Assembly (NCBI GenBank): GCA_016932095.1
Contig: JAFGDN010000025.1
Location: 1-47,900, forward strand
Origin: Sedimentisphaerales bacterium
GTDB lineage: Bacteria > Planctomycetota > Phycisphaerae > Sedimentisphaerales > Anaerobacaceae
Length of the DNA stretch: 47,900 nt
Direction of reading: 5' to 3'
In this document: in pieces, positions 31,407 to 40,322 of the stretch
How positions within the stretch are numbered: the stretch's first letter is position 1
Layout: each line of letters opens with the position of its first letter
Program-made: the position numbers and the translations under genes
The notes under the pieces: generated by a model
What the model was told of the DNA's origin: nothing
The model's input: the letters and a program-made list of their open reading frames with translations, nothing else
The model's database searches: none

Positions 31407-32537
31407 TTATTTATACATTTCGTCGAAATTTTTCTGAGCGGCGACAACCGCGGCACGCATCATATCCTCGGCCTTGGCGGTCTCGCGATCGGCAAGGGCA
31501 GCCATCAGGGCCTTTGTATCCAGGGCGGCGGCGGCCTTTTCGCAGGCCTCCCAGCTCAGGACGCTTCGGACGACCCTGTCGATACCCTGCTCGGCGTTGT
31601 CATAAGCGCGGGTCTGCATATCGTGGCCTTTCCAGCGTGCGTAACCTGCCTGCTGAATAAGTCCCGCTATGGCTATATTCATACCGTTTATTCTCGTGCC
31701 GTGGTCGATATCGTATTTGCCCGGCCCGCCTAAGATAATCCCGTCGTTGTAGCCCTGGCTGTTGAGGTGCATATGCACCATCATATCGTTGTCTAATTCC
31801 TCGACGCTGTCGTAAACGTGGTCAAGCCCAATCATTTCCGAATGGCCGAATTCCTTGTTGACGCCCTTGTTCTTCAGCGAGACGCCGAATTCCTTCTCGA
31901 TTTTCCTCCAGAACACAATAGCGCTTGCCACCGTCGGGATAAGCATCGCGGGGTGTCCTTCGTTTGGCTTCGGCTCGAAACCGATGCGAAGGTCGCCGCC
32001 TTTTTGCTGCTCGTATTTGCACAGGCCGGCCACGCTTTCCTTGAGGTTTTGATACATCTGCCGGACACCAATCGTCGCGATATCGTATCCGAACGAGCCG
32101 TTCCAGATAACAAACGCCGGCGCTTTTGCGGCATCCGGGTGCCACGCCTTCTTCAGCGTCCCGTATGCCAAATCAACCGTCTTTGTGCCCAACGCCTCAG
32201 CGGCCTTTCTCTCGTTTGCGTCGAGCGAAGCGATACCGCCGTAAGCAAAGTGAGCATGAGCGCCCGGCGTTATCATTGCCAAATATAACTTATTGCTCAC
32301 CAGCGCATCACAAACAGCGGCGGCGTTCTTGTCATCGACTTCCGCGTCATAATGCATCTCGATACCCAGTTCGACGTTACCCGGCATTCGCGGCCTAATC
32401 TTGTCGGCAACCAGTTTTATCATTTCGGGCGTGCCGAATTTGCCGCCCCACTCAGGCCGCATATCGCCGGGCACAAAGCCGCCTTTGCCCGGATTGAATG
32501 TCCATCTGCAAATACTGTGCAAAGATTTGTCCGCCAT
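31407..32537 (-). CDS. Xylose isomerase-like TIM-barrel protein
   Basis: The 376-residue protein has the metal-site motif of xylose isomerases, IGFEPKPNEGHPAM, with the conserved EPKP, followed by FGHSEMIGLDHV, VHMHLNSQGYNDGI and KYDIDHGTRIN. Canonical XylA carries WGGREG; here the equivalent segment reads IWNGSFGYD, so it is a divergent member. It would interconvert xylose and xylulose, or a related aldose/ketose pair. AAGGAG precedes the ATG. The kinase gene lies 43 nt upstream in the same direction, which supports a pentose pathway. Confidence 0.75.
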   Translation of the reverse strand: MADKSLHSICRWTFNPGKGGFVPGDMRPEWGGKFGTPEMIKLVADKIRPRMPGNVELGIEMHYDAEVDDKNAAAVCDALVSNKLYLAMITPGAHAHFAYGGIASLDANERKAAEALGTKTVDLAYGTLKKAWHPDAAKAPAFVIWNGSFGYDIATIGVRQMYQNLKESVAGLCKYEQQKGGDLRIGFEPKPNEGHPAMLIPTVASAIVFWRKIEKEFGVSLKNKGVNKEFGHSEMIGLDHVYDSVEELDNDMMVHMHLNSQGYNDGIILGGPGKYDIDHGTRINGMNIAIAGLIQQAGYARWKGHDMQTRAYDNAEQGIDRVVRSVLSWEACEKAAAALDTKALMAALADRETAKAEDMMRAAVVAAQKNFDEMYK

Positions 32538-32580
32538 TTCATTTTCTCCTTGTTCTAAGTTTCTGTTTCGTTAATGCCCG

Positions 32581-34065
32581 TTAAGATAATTGTTTTTTAA
32601 GGGCTTTTTCCCAGTTTTTATACGCATCAGCGTACGCCGATGATAATTTTTTGTTCGGTTCTACTGTTTTCACGGGCGCAAGACCCACAAAGGCGTCTTC
32701 CGGCCCCCTGTAAACGCCGGCCCCGATACCAGCTCCGCGGGCCGCCCCCTGTGAACCGTCTGTCTTATACAACTCGACAACCGAGCCGGTGACCGTCGCG
32801 AAGGCCTCGCCGAAAAGCTGGCTTAAAAACATATTGGCGTGACCCGCCCGCACCGTTTTGGCCTTGACGCCGAGTTTCCTCATTATTTCGACGCCGTAAT
32901 TAAGAGCGAATACAATGCCTTCCTGCGCTGCCCTCAATAGGTGTGCCCTGTTATGCATATTAAAATTCAGGCCGTGAAACGAAGCGCCGATATTGCGGTT
33001 TTCGAGCGTTCTTTCCGCGCCGTTTCCGAAGGGCAGAATCGCCAGCCCGTCCGAGCCGACCGGTGCATTCTGCGCCATTGCGTCCATCTCCTTGTAGTCG
33101 TTTGAGCCGGTGTTGTGCTTGAGCCAGCTATTTAGGATGCCCGTGCCGTTGACGCAAAGCAGCACGCCGTATCTTGGCTTTTTCGGCGTATGATTGACGT
33201 GGACAAACGTATTGACCCTCGATTTTGCGTCGTATTTGGCCTCAGCGGTAATACCGTAAACGACGCCCGACGTGCCCGCCGTCGCTGCGATTTCGCCCGG
33301 GTTAAGAACATTGAGCGACAGGGCGTTATTCGGCTGGTCGCCCGCCCTGTATGAAACAATAGTTCCGGCCTTTAATCCCAATGTATTTGCCGCCTCTTTG
33401 GTGAGATTGCCCTGGATTGAAAACGTCGGGACCACCTCGCCGATGAATTCCCGCGGTATCCGGTATTGCTTCATAACGATGTCGGCCAGACCCTGCTCCT
33501 TGAAATCCCACATAATCCCTTCCGAAAGCCCCGATGGTGTGGTCCTGATTTCGCCGGTCATTTTCATAGCGATGTAATCGCCCGGCAGCATCATCTTGTA
33601 AATCTTCGCGAACACCTTCGGCTCGTTGTCTTCGACCCATTTGAGCTTAGACGCTGTAAAGTTACCCGGTGAATTCAGCAGGTGTGAAAGGGCCTTTTTC
33701 TCGCCGATGCTTTTCAGCGCTCTTTTCCCGATTTCAACGGCCCGGCTGTCGCACCAGATTATCGAAGGCCTGAGAACCTCGTGTTTCTTGTCAACAATCA
33801 CAAGCCCGTGCATTTGATATGAGATACCGATTCCCCGTATGTCGCCTGGATTAAAGTTTGTCTGCGCCTTGATTTTCTGCGTCGCGGCAACGAGATTATC
33901 CCACCAGGTCTGCGGATTCTGTTCCGCCCAGCCGGGTTTTTTCGCCATAATTTCCAGCTCTTTTTCCGGCATAGTAGCTGAGGCAGTTGCTTTGCCTGTT
34001 TCGGCGTCTAATAACGTCGCCTTCACCGATGAACTTCCTACGTCATAACCTAACAATAATGCCAT
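32581..34065 (-). CDS. xylB: Xylulokinase-like FGGY sugar kinase
   Basis: The 494-residue kinase starts LLGYDVGSSSVKATLLD (ATPase fold phosphate-1 loop) and continues with GIGISYQMHGLVIVD, LRPSIIWCDSRA, ASKLKWVEDNEP, the DQ-type catalytic segment SYRAGDQPNNALSLNV and adenosine-site AATAGTSGVV. This fits FGGY kinases of the xylulokinase group, which phosphorylate D-xylulose for the pentose phosphate pathway. AAGGAGCGA precedes the ATG. Pairing with the isomerase gene supports the substrate. Confidence 0.85.
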   Translation of the reverse strand: MALLLGYDVGSSSVKATLLDAETGKATASATMPEKELEIMAKKPGWAEQNPQTWWDNLVAATQKIKAQTNFNPGDIRGIGISYQMHGLVIVDKKHEVLRPSIIWCDSRAVEIGKRALKSIGEKKALSHLLNSPGNFTASKLKWVEDNEPKVFAKIYKMMLPGDYIAMKMTGEIRTTPSGLSEGIMWDFKEQGLADIVMKQYRIPREFIGEVVPTFSIQGNLTKEAANTLGLKAGTIVSYRAGDQPNNALSLNVLNPGEIAATAGTSGVVYGITAEAKYDAKSRVNTFVHVNHTPKKPRYGVLLCVNGTGILNSWLKHNTGSNDYKEMDAMAQNAPVGSDGLAILPFGNGAERTLENRNIGASFHGLNFNMHNRAHLLRAAQEGIVFALNYGVEIMRKLGVKAKTVRAGHANMFLSQLFGEAFATVTGSVVELYKTDGSQGAARGAGIGAGVYRGPEDAFVGLAPVKTVEPNKKLSSAYADAYKNWEKALKKQLS

Positions 34066-34180
34066 TCATTCGCTCCTTAATACTATAAGGGTTTACAATG
34101 TTACACGGGTACCGGCTGCGGCCTGTTTCTTTATGGTTTTCAGGGCCTTAATACCGCTTCCGACGAGTTGTGCAATACTA

Positions 34181-35212
34181 CTATTTTTTCCTTATGGTGT
34201 CAATAAACGCCTTGATATTCTCCGTCGGGACGTTTTGCGGTATTCCCCCGCCGCAGGAGGCGATTATACCCCTTTTGTCGGAAAGCCGGCCTAACATATC
34301 CTTTGCCGACTGCGCCACCTGTTCCGGCGTCCCGGCCCCCAAGACGTCTCTGGGCGGGATATTGCCTAACAATGCGACTTTATTGCCGACAAGCTTTTTC
34401 ATCTGGGCTATATCGTGCTCGTGGCTGAAATTGAAAAGGTTTATGCCGACCTCGGCAAGGTGCGGCGCGCAAACCAGCCCGGGGGCGTCGTTGTGGAAAA
34501 ACCTGACATTGACCTTTCGGCAGTTGAAAATTTTCTGCAGACGCGGCTTCGCAAAAGCGATGAAATCCGGCTCGCCTAAAAAGCCCACGATATCATCGAG
34601 AACAAAAATCCCGTCGATAGTCGGGAAGGTATCCATCTGGAGGTTCAGCCAGTCAATGAGAAAATCGGTAATCATATCGAGAAAACGGTTTGCCTTTTCG
34701 GGGTCAATCTTGATACCCGTCAGAAATTCTGTTGTGCCCAACAGAAACGACGCGATATTAAGCGGCCCGCGAGCAACTGCGAATCGTATGGCGTGGCCTT
34801 TGCGTTCGATTTGCTTCTGAGCGTGCTTTAGCCGGTTAAGCATAAACGGCAGCAGGCCGTCCTTCGTCGGGTCGGGCTTGCTGATATTATCCGCGTTGGC
34901 TATATCGTTAATAATCGGGTGAGCAAACGGCAGGGCATTTGTCTCAAACGAACATTTCGTGCCGAAAGCAGACGGCTCCGTGCACATACCGAACTCAGAC
35001 CAGAATCCCGGCAGGAAAATCGCCTCGGGGAACGTTTCAATCGCCTTGAAATTGGCCTCCAGCCACATCTGCTCGCTCGAGAAATAATCCAAAGTCGTCA
35101 TACCGGCCCAGCCGGGAGTCCAGGGGCTGTCAATAATAAATCCAATCGGCATCTCATCTAAAGCTTTGCCGTTTACGGCGTCCAACAGTATTTTCCATTC
35201 TTTTTCAGTCAT
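34181..35212 (-). CDS. Uroporphyrinogen decarboxylase (URO-D)/methylcobalamin methyltransferase family protein
   Basis: The 343-residue TIM-barrel protein has the UroD/MtaA-like segments DSPWTPGWAGMTTLDY, FAVARGPLNIASFLLG, IFVLDDIVGFLGEP, FFHNDAPGLVCAPHLAEV and the C-terminal IIASCGGGIPQNVP with the Cys expected for zinc/thiol binding. In planctomycetes such genes are common in sugar clusters and are not haem enzymes. They may be corrinoid-dependent methyltransferases; no corrinoid protein is nearby. AGAGGAC precedes the ATG. Substrate unknown. Confidence 0.78.
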   Translation of the reverse strand: MTEKEWKILLDAVNGKALDEMPIGFIIDSPWTPGWAGMTTLDYFSSEQMWLEANFKAIETFPEAIFLPGFWSEFGMCTEPSAFGTKCSFETNALPFAHPIINDIANADNISKPDPTKDGLLPFMLNRLKHAQKQIERKGHAIRFAVARGPLNIASFLLGTTEFLTGIKIDPEKANRFLDMITDFLIDWLNLQMDTFPTIDGIFVLDDIVGFLGEPDFIAFAKPRLQKIFNCRKVNVRFFHNDAPGLVCAPHLAEVGINLFNFSHEHDIAQMKKLVGNKVALLGNIPPRDVLGAGTPEQVAQSAKDMLGRLSDKRGIIASCGGGIPQNVPTENIKAFIDTIRKK

Positions 35213-35252
35213 TTTTCGTCCTCTCTAAAAACCTCGAATTTCACAAATTTTC

Positions 35253-36542
35253 TCACAAATGCCACGGCGGCCTCATCGGCCGGGACAGCATTCTATTCGC
35301 CTGGTCATCGGAAATAAAGCATTCTTTTACGGTGTCCCACCGTAATTTTCTTCCCAGCATGACCGCTATACCCCCTATATGGCATACCGTCGCCGAGCGA
35401 TGACCCGTCTCGGCGTCGGCGACCGGCTGCGTCCTTTGCCTGACGCAATCGAGAAAGTTCTGCTGGTGGTCGCTGCTTCGGTAAAGATGAATTTCATTGG
35501 GGCTGATTTTTGACTGAATCAGCGATTGCGGTTCCGAGAAGAACCTGTTCCTGCTCACAAATATCCAGCCCCTGTCGCCCTCAAAACGCACGTGCGTCTC
35601 GGGGCCGTCGGGTTTGCCGGTCGAGCACAACAGCCGGACTCCGTTGGCGTAAGTATATTCGAGGTCATATCTCAATGGCGTCTCGAACAAACCTTCCTTT
35701 GGAAACTCAGCAGTCCCGCTTACCTCAACCGGTCCCGTCATATCCGCGTCGTTGCCCCACTGGGCGATATCGAGCATGTGAGCGCCCCAGTTGGTTAACT
35801 GCCCCGAACCGAAGCCGTAAAGGAAATGCCAGTTATAATGACATCCCTGCTCGATATAGGGTCTGTAAGGGGCAGGGCCTACCCATAAGTTGTAGTCCAG
35901 CCCGGCGGGGGGCGATTCGACTTTCCAGGTCAATGGGTTTGGATTGCGGTTTTCCGGGATTTCAACTTTGATTGTCCGCAGTTTGCCTATCCTGCCGTTT
36001 CGCACAAGCTCGCAGGCCAGCCGGAAGTTTTTGTCCGAACGCTGATGCGAGCCGGTCTGTAATACTCGCCCGTATCGCTTCACCGTATCGCACAGGGCCC
36101 TGCCCTCGGCGACGTTGTAGGCCAGGGGCTTTTCGCAATATACGTCCTTGCCCGCTTTAGCTGCCGTTATCGATATAAGGGCGTGCCAGTGGTCGGGCGT
36201 GCTGACGACCACGGCGTCGATGTCGTCTCTTGCCAGCAACTCGCGGAAGTCATTATATGACGACCCTTCCGGCAGTTTGGCCCTCCTGCGGGCCTGCTCA
36301 CGATGACTCAAATCCACGTCGCAAACCGCAACGATTTCGGCCAGGGGCTTATTTATAAATCCCCTTAGATTGAGAATGCCCTGGCTGCCCGTGCCGATTA
36401 TACCGATGGTGATACGGTTACTCGGGGCGTTTTCGCCGAATACCGAACTCGGCAAAACCAGAGGCATCGCATAAACCGCACCTGCGGCAATACCTTTTCG
36501 CAAAAACTCGCGTCTGGAGATTGACGCTGCGGCTTTACCCAT
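35253..36542 (-). CDS. Tat-exported Gfo/Idh/MocA oxidoreductase (paralogue 1)
   Basis: The 429-residue protein starts with a Tat signal SISRREFLRKGIAAGAVYAM, then a Rossmann domain (ITIGIIGTGSQGILNL), VVSTPDHWHALISITAAKAG and the Gfo/Idh signature VYCEKPLAYNVAEGRAL with the catalytic Lys. The C-terminal domain holds WGAHMLDIAQWG and ends NRMLSRPMRPPWHL. It should be a periplasmic, NAD(P)-bound sugar oxidoreductase. ATG 36542 overlaps the cytochrome stop by one base (TAATG), so the two are coupled. Confidence 0.9.
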   Translation of the reverse strand: MGKAAASISRREFLRKGIAAGAVYAMPLVLPSSVFGENAPSNRITIGIIGTGSQGILNLRGFINKPLAEIVAVCDVDLSHREQARRRAKLPEGSSYNDFRELLARDDIDAVVVSTPDHWHALISITAAKAGKDVYCEKPLAYNVAEGRALCDTVKRYGRVLQTGSHQRSDKNFRLACELVRNGRIGKLRTIKVEIPENRNPNPLTWKVESPPAGLDYNLWVGPAPYRPYIEQGCHYNWHFLYGFGSGQLTNWGAHMLDIAQWGNDADMTGPVEVSGTAEFPKEGLFETPLRYDLEYTYANGVRLLCSTGKPDGPETHVRFEGDRGWIFVSRNRFFSEPQSLIQSKISPNEIHLYRSSDHQQNFLDCVRQRTQPVADAETGHRSATVCHIGGIAVMLGRKLRWDTVKECFISDDQANRMLSRPMRPPWHL

Positions 36543-38881
36543 TACCTCTTTTCCCTTGTTATAAAATAAATAATCACGAACAACGAGAGGATTATCGCGC
36601 TGTAACGGTGAAGCAGCAAAAGGACCTCCTGGCCATACGTCCCGAAGAGATTGAACATACTCAAAATCGCGGTGAGAATCAGCGACATCGCCATAACCAG
36701 TATAACCCAGAAGCATATACGCTTTACGCTGAACTTAACAAGCCGGTTTTTGTCCGCCCACAGAACGGCCAACACAGCCATACAGCCGGCAAAAATCCCG
36801 CCCGTCGTTACGTGGGCCATCAGCCACCAGCCGCTTATCGACCCGTTCAGAATATACACGGGTATAAAGCCGGTCGCTGCCAGCGCTAAAAAGCAAAGGA
36901 ACGACAAAAGCAAAAGCGGCTTCTCGATGAGCAATGCCCGATGGGAAATTCCCCCGCCGGCAGCGAGCATCGAGTATCGAGTATCGAATATCGATATCGC
37001 CAATACACCGAAAATCAGCAATACAGACAAAATCGCGACAATCTTCAGCCAGGGCCTGAATAAAAACGAGAACGCAAACGCCTTTGTGTAAAGTTTCGGC
37101 AAATCCTCGAACTTAATCATTTCAGCGCTTGTAGCCGAAAGGGATTTTAACGGCGAATCAACCGGCAAAAGCCCGAATAAAAACGGCGAATCAGTCGAAT
37201 GGCAGTCCTCGCATTTACGAACGCCAAGCGATTGCGCTGCCGGCCTTACGTCGTGGGCAATCGGCCACATATATGGCTCGGCCACGGGATGCTCCGCTGA
37301 CGTGATTTGCCCGGCCCCTTCAAGCGAATATAACCGTCCTCCCGTGATATAAACCGGCTTTGCGCCGCGAACTTTATCGGCCAGTAAAGTCAGGATTTTG
37401 GCGATGTCTTCCTCTTTCAAATCGGGCCAGTCCCCGACTTTCGACAACGCGCTTCTCGTAATGACTTTCGACATCGCCGTTTTGACGGTATCCAGGTTCA
37501 AAGGCGTTACTGTATCGCCGGCCATTGCGGCCCAGTATGCGGGCCAGAATGCCTTGAATACCCCGATTTTGCCGTCTTGCCCCTTCGCGAAAACAGGATA
37601 CGTCAAATGAGGCAGCACGTCGCCGGACTTGTTCGACCCCGCTACGCCAAGCGCGTGGGCCCTGGCGGTCTTGGCTCGAATCGTTTTCGCCGCCGGCCAC
37701 GGTCCTGAATGACAGGCAGTGCAGGTTAACTTCTCAAAATGACTCGGCGGCAATCCTGCGTGTTTAGGAACTGGCGCGGTAAATCGACCGGCGTAAGGGG
37801 GACATTCTGCTTTTTTTATTCCGCCTGTTGTTTCAAAAAAGCTGAATGTCCCTTTTTCCAAATGGCATCCCTCGCAGGACGAAACCGCCGTTAACGGGTT
37901 ATTATTATCGTTCGCCTCGGTCGCGTAGCCGCGTGTGATATTATGTTCCAAGCCGTGGCGATGACAATCGACGCATTTCAAGCCGGCGCATAAATGAACG
38001 TCCTCATCCGCCTTCCACGGCTCGGTTTTGCCGTCGCGGACATCGATATTTGAATGACAGAAATAGCATCGCTGGTTGGGGATGGCCTTTGAAACGTCGA
38101 ACCGAACCCATTCGTTGTGTTTGAATAAATCCCTGTAATATTCTACGGATGGCGCCCTCAATTTCGAGTCGCCGGGCACATAAGGCGCCCGAAAATCATA
38201 ATTACTCAATCCCTCTGTTGTGCCGGTAACGTAAGCGAACTCACTCGAAGCCGTGGCCGCCCAGCGATAATTTCCCCGGTTAATCTGCACCGCCCAGCCG
38301 GCGGCGCTGCCCATATCCTGGGCGGGACTTATATTGTGACAGGCGAGGCAGTTTATCTCAAGCTTTCCCGTTATATCGACCCTGAGCGTCTCCTCGGGAT
38401 TGTCGGTCTTGTCCAGCATCTCGCCTATTCCGCCGCCGGGCATCTGCCTGCCGAAAATACTCAAAAATTCCATAGGCGTTATGCCCATTTGCTCCGGGTT
38501 AAACACCCCGGGCCACGCCCTGTATGATAAAGGAATCTGTGTCGCCGTCGCCGAATCCGCCAAAATCCAGGCCTGCCCGTTCCTGCCTGGAGGCACATTT
38601 GGGTCCGCCGCGTTAAAATGCCAGCCGGAACTTATGATATTGTAATCGTGACAGGCCCCGCAGGTCGCCTTCGTCGAGAACGGCAGCAACACCTCATCCG
38701 TCGGGAAAATCTGGTCCGGCTCTTTGCCGGGCAGTGGTTCGGCCAGCAATGGTATCAGGTGAATAAAGCCCGCCCTGGAGCCATCGGTAACATCGCCCAG
38801 CTTTTCATCCTCGACGGCTAAACCCGCCGTCGCCAGGATTGCCGACAATAAAATCGCTTTTATGATTATTCCTTTTTTCAC
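36542..38881 (-). CDS. Seven-haem cytochrome c with C-terminal membrane cytochrome-b-like module
   Basis: The 779-residue protein has a signal peptide (KKGIIIKAILLSAILATAG) and seven CxxCH haem-binding motifs (CGACH at 74-78, CLACH, CYFCH, CVDCH, CEGCH, CTACH, CEDCH). A C-terminal quarter contains about five membrane helices (WLKIVAILSVLLIFGVLAI through VLLLLHRYSAIILSLFVII). It resembles periplasmic electron carriers anchored in the membrane that exchange electrons with a quinone pool. The start is GTG 38881. It sits between two exported Gfo/Idh genes and overlaps one by a base. A heptamer repeat lies in its coding sequence near 36969-36996. Confidence 0.85.
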   Translation of the reverse strand: MKKGIIIKAILLSAILATAGLAVEDEKLGDVTDGSRAGFIHLIPLLAEPLPGKEPDQIFPTDEVLLPFSTKATCGACHDYNIISSGWHFNAADPNVPPGRNGQAWILADSATATQIPLSYRAWPGVFNPEQMGITPMEFLSIFGRQMPGGGIGEMLDKTDNPEETLRVDITGKLEINCLACHNISPAQDMGSAAGWAVQINRGNYRWAATASSEFAYVTGTTEGLSNYDFRAPYVPGDSKLRAPSVEYYRDLFKHNEWVRFDVSKAIPNQRCYFCHSNIDVRDGKTEPWKADEDVHLCAGLKCVDCHRHGLEHNITRGYATEANDNNNPLTAVSSCEGCHLEKGTFSFFETTGGIKKAECPPYAGRFTAPVPKHAGLPPSHFEKLTCTACHSGPWPAAKTIRAKTARAHALGVAGSNKSGDVLPHLTYPVFAKGQDGKIGVFKAFWPAYWAAMAGDTVTPLNLDTVKTAMSKVITRSALSKVGDWPDLKEEDIAKILTLLADKVRGAKPVYITGGRLYSLEGAGQITSAEHPVAEPYMWPIAHDVRPAAQSLGVRKCEDCHSTDSPFLFGLLPVDSPLKSLSATSAEMIKFEDLPKLYTKAFAFSFLFRPWLKIVAILSVLLIFGVLAISIFDTRYSMLAAGGGISHRALLIEKPLLLLSFLCFLALAATGFIPVYILNGSISGWWLMAHVTTGGIFAGCMAVLAVLWADKNRLVKFSVKRICFWVILVMAMSLILTAILSMFNLFGTYGQEVLLLLHRYSAIILSLFVIIYFITREKR
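36969..36996. repeat. ATCGAGT-type heptamer repeat inside the cytochrome gene
   Basis: Four 7-bp units (ATCGAGT, ATCGAGT, ATCGAAT, ATCGATA) occur in tandem. On the coding strand they encode part of IFDTRYSML, between membrane helices. It looks like an expanded simple repeat tolerated in a loop. Confidence 0.6.
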
Positions 38882-38900
38882 GCCTTCAATCCCTTTTTCA

Positions 38901-40259
38901 TCAGACCTTAAATTCTTCCGGCTTGAATTCCATACTGCAGCCGGCCTCTATCGCCTCATTGACCTTCAAAACGGTTATCGCGCTTTCATACGCGACATCA
39001 GGGGGGCAATTCAATTTTGCTTTTCCGCGTATGGCGTCGAAAAAATTCTCCAAATGCGGCTTATGATACGGCTCGGTCATCTCGACCGCCAGTTTATACT
39101 CATCCGGCTTAGGCGACTCGCGCACGTCAGCCAGAACGCCCGCCGGCTCTTCTGTCTTTTCTTCCTTTTTTTCAGCAGGCGCAATTACAAGCCCTCGCTT
39201 TACCCATTTATCCCACGCCGGCGCCGCTTTTTCACGGTAAACCTGTCCTCTGTAAGACGCTTCTGAAATGACCAGCGTCCCCTGGTCGCCCATAAAGACC
39301 TCGAAATAGCCCTGGCTGCTGTTTGTCGTAATCGTCTGGTAAAACGCCCTGACCGTGCCGTTTTTCGTCTCGTAACTATACACGGCCATTACGTTATCAT
39401 ACCACTGGTGAGTCGCCCTGTCGTAGTAATCCGTCCCGCCGGTCGCTACGACCGTTTTCGGCGTCGCGTCCAGAAACCAGTTATAAATATCAATCTGATG
39501 AGAGCCGAGGTCAACTATAGGCCCGCCGCCTAAGCCCTTATACCATCGCCAGTCGCGGAACTGCTCCATCGACTTATAGCCGTATTTATTCAGCGTCGCC
39601 TCATCGATACCCTTGCCCTGCGGGTAACCTCTCGCCGGCGCAACTGAACGGTTCCATTGTCCGTTAATCGTCGTCAGCCGGCCTAAAATCGATGCCTCCT
39701 TCAACAGCTTCTCATAACAATAAATATACCGCGGATTGCTTCTGCGCTGGTGGCCTATCTGTAACAGCTTTCCGGTCTCCCGGGCCGCCAATACCATTTG
39801 TCTTGCCCCCTCCAGCGTATTGGACATCTCCTTTTCGCAATAAACGTGCAGTCCTGCCCTGAGGCACGCGACTGTCTGCTCAGCGTGGCAAAAATCCGGC
39901 GTCGCGATTATGACCGCCTGCAGGTCCTTTTCCTCGTTCAGCATCTCCCTGTAATCGACGTAAACGTTGTGCTCGTGCTTGTATGCCTTGAGGAATCGCG
40001 ACTGGTTCTGCTGGTTATAAGCAGTCCATATATCGCAAAGTGCCCTGAAGCGAATCCCAGGGATTTTTACCGCCGATTCGAGAAGTATTCTGCCCTGGTC
40101 GCCAACGCCTATAATAGCGACGTTTATGTCGTCGGGTTTGTCTCCTGCTTGCGTTTGCGCGATAATCTCCGGCGAAAAAATCAATCCCGCCCCCACAGCA
40201 GCCGTCGAGCGTATAAACTGCCTTCTGTTTATTGCATTTGAATCGTTCTTCGAGCTCAT
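38901..40259 (-). CDS. Tat-exported Gfo/Idh/MocA oxidoreductase (paralogue 2)
   Basis: The 452-residue protein has a Tat-type N-terminus NRRQFIRSTAAVGAGLIF, Rossmann core INVAIIGVGDQGRILLES, IIATPDFCHAEQTVACLRAG and the catalytic-lysine signature VYCEKEMSNTLEGARQM (Met/Ser where paralogues have Pro/Leu). WYKGLGGGPIVDLGSHQIDI sits at the substrate side. An insertion with EKKEEKTEEPAG near residue 370 is unique to this copy. It follows the HEAT-repeat gene and precedes the cytochrome gene. The substrate probably differs from that of the other three copies. Confidence 0.88.
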   Translation of the reverse strand: MSSKNDSNAINRRQFIRSTAAVGAGLIFSPEIIAQTQAGDKPDDINVAIIGVGDQGRILLESAVKIPGIRFRALCDIWTAYNQQNQSRFLKAYKHEHNVYVDYREMLNEEKDLQAVIIATPDFCHAEQTVACLRAGLHVYCEKEMSNTLEGARQMVLAARETGKLLQIGHQRRSNPRYIYCYEKLLKEASILGRLTTINGQWNRSVAPARGYPQGKGIDEATLNKYGYKSMEQFRDWRWYKGLGGGPIVDLGSHQIDIYNWFLDATPKTVVATGGTDYYDRATHQWYDNVMAVYSYETKNGTVRAFYQTITTNSSQGYFEVFMGDQGTLVISEASYRGQVYREKAAPAWDKWVKRGLVIAPAEKKEEKTEEPAGVLADVRESPKPDEYKLAVEMTEPYHKPHLENFFDAIRGKAKLNCPPDVAYESAITVLKVNEAIEAGCSMEFKPEEFKV

Positions 40260-40322
40260 TGCAGCTTAATATAGTGAAATCCGCCCTTTATCGCAACCCC
40301 GCCGGCGGCAAGTATCTGAAAA

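Noticed and set aside
34170-34820. Long frame antisense to the UroD-family gene
   Set aside because: Shadow frame; the minus-strand protein has recognisable family motifs and a ribosome-binding site.
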